Assembly: GCA_016708125.1 (NCBI GenBank)
Contig: JADJGF010000001.1
Coordinates: 3,246,001-3,310,000, forward strand
DNA length: 64,000 bases
Origin: Ignavibacteriota bacterium
Lineage (GTDB): Bacteria; Bacteroidota; Ignavibacteria; Ignavibacteriales; Melioribacteraceae
Direction of reading: 5' to 3'
This document shows positions 63,770 to 64,000 of the stretch, piece by piece (position 1 is the stretch's first letter; every line of letters begins with the position of its first letter). The notes below the pieces were generated by a model that saw only the letters and a program-made list of their open reading frames with translations, did not search any database and was not told the DNA's origin. The position numbers were made by a program, and so were the translations under genes.

Positions 63770-64000
63770 ATGAATTCGAACCCAACTTCATATGCTAATT
63801 ATGTTGATTCAACAATGATATTTGTTGTAGCAGTTTGTCTGATATTTCTAATTGGTATAACAATTACGATGATTTATTTTGTATTTAAATACAATAGAAA
63901 AAAAGGACACAAACCGGTTGATATTCACGGAAGTATTTTGCTTGAAACGGTTTGGTTTGTTGTTCCAACAATTTTAGTTATGGCAATGTTTTATTACGGT
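63770..64000 (+). CDS. ctaC: cytochrome c oxidase subunit II, N-terminal part (cut by window end)
   Basis: An open frame from ATG 63770 to the window end, 77 codons. It begins MNSNPTSYANYVDSTMIFVV, has a first membrane helix, then FKYNRKKGHKPVDIHGS and LLETVWFVVPTILVMAMFY, the classic second-helix motif (LEtxWtvxPtxil) of subunit II. The CuA domain and any fused cytochrome c lie beyond the edge. Start preceded by AAGAG. Its position after subunits I, III and IV is unusual. Confidence 0.9.
   Translation, partial: MNSNPTSYANYVDSTMIFVVAVCLIFLIGITITMIYFVFKYNRKKGHKPVDIHGSILLETVWFVVPTILVMAMFYYG

Noticed and set aside
1..64000. tRNA, rRNA or CRISPR array
   Set aside because: I saw no GC-rich cloverleaf-like stretch, no rRNA signature and no regularly spaced direct repeats; all gaps are short and AT-rich.

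Overview
The window looks like chromosomal DNA of a low-GC (visually about 30%) member of the Ignavibacteria/Bacteroidota-Chlorobi lineage. The reasons are a type IX secretion (T9SS) C-terminal sorting domain, a SusA-like periplasmic amylase, TonB receptors with carboxypeptidase-regulatory N-domains, DUF1343/NamZ, DUF4270 and DUF1207 families, and an Alternative Complex III (ACIII) locus joined to an A2-type haem-copper oxidase. Several genes start with TTG or GTG. I saw no rRNA, tRNA, CRISPR array, transposase or phage gene, and no gene-free stretch over 300 bases.

Layout. 1-1286: a tripartite HipBST-like toxin-antitoxin module, with its HTH antitoxin cut by the window edge. 1366-3253 (minus): tyrS and smpB, separated by a palindromic dispersed repeat. 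3347-6731: a periplasmic neopullulanase-like GH13 enzyme and an SLC45-like sugar transporter. 6935-9111: a predicted metallopeptidase (DUF5700), a leftover 3' fragment of a GH36 gene, a DUF2141 protein and a hotdog thioesterase. 9216-12283: a small His-containing protein, a lipoprotein and a ZnuD-like TonB receptor, proposed as a metal-uptake unit. 12346-16222: an SGNH hydrolase and a second TonB receptor. 16377-22448: a TetR repressor with a clear palindromic operator, then a complete RND efflux pump (adaptor, permease, TolC) closed by a terminator. 22527-26534 (minus): a Tat-exported GH36 alpha-galactosidase-like enzyme and a second SLC45-like transporter.

26744-29729: prenyl synthase, HPr and PTS enzyme I in one translationally coupled operon. 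29821-34260: an unusual outer-membrane protein combining an HExxH peptidase, a TolB-like propeller and an Omp85 barrel, followed by an overlapping BamB-like lipoprotein and a small membrane protein. 34315-41642: DUF1207 protein, six-LysM lytic transglycosylase, T9SS cargo, NamZ-type muramidase and imidazolonepropionase. 41754-50596: glycogen synthase, GmhB-like phosphatase, DUF4270 lipoprotein, outer-membrane barrel, TPR protein, glyA, tatC and a second prenyl synthase.

50750-64000 is the respiratory block: ACIII (pentahaem ActA, a 55-residue Tat-signal protein, ActB, ActC, an ActD-ActE fusion, ActF), a membrane-anchored cytochrome c, an unrecognised multi-spanning membrane protein, a Sco copper chaperone, and cytochrome oxidase subunits I, III, IV and the start of II. 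Together these would carry electrons from menaquinol through ACIII and cytochrome c to oxygen. The tatC and prenyl synthase genes just upstream fit this, since ActB carries a Tat-like signal and quinone side chains need a long prenyl diphosphate.

The points I consider most worth checking are the peptidase-propeller-Omp85 fusion, the small Tat ORF inside the ACIII operon, the ActD-ActE fusion, the RND permease lacking the usual proton-relay aspartates, and the GH36 gene remnant.
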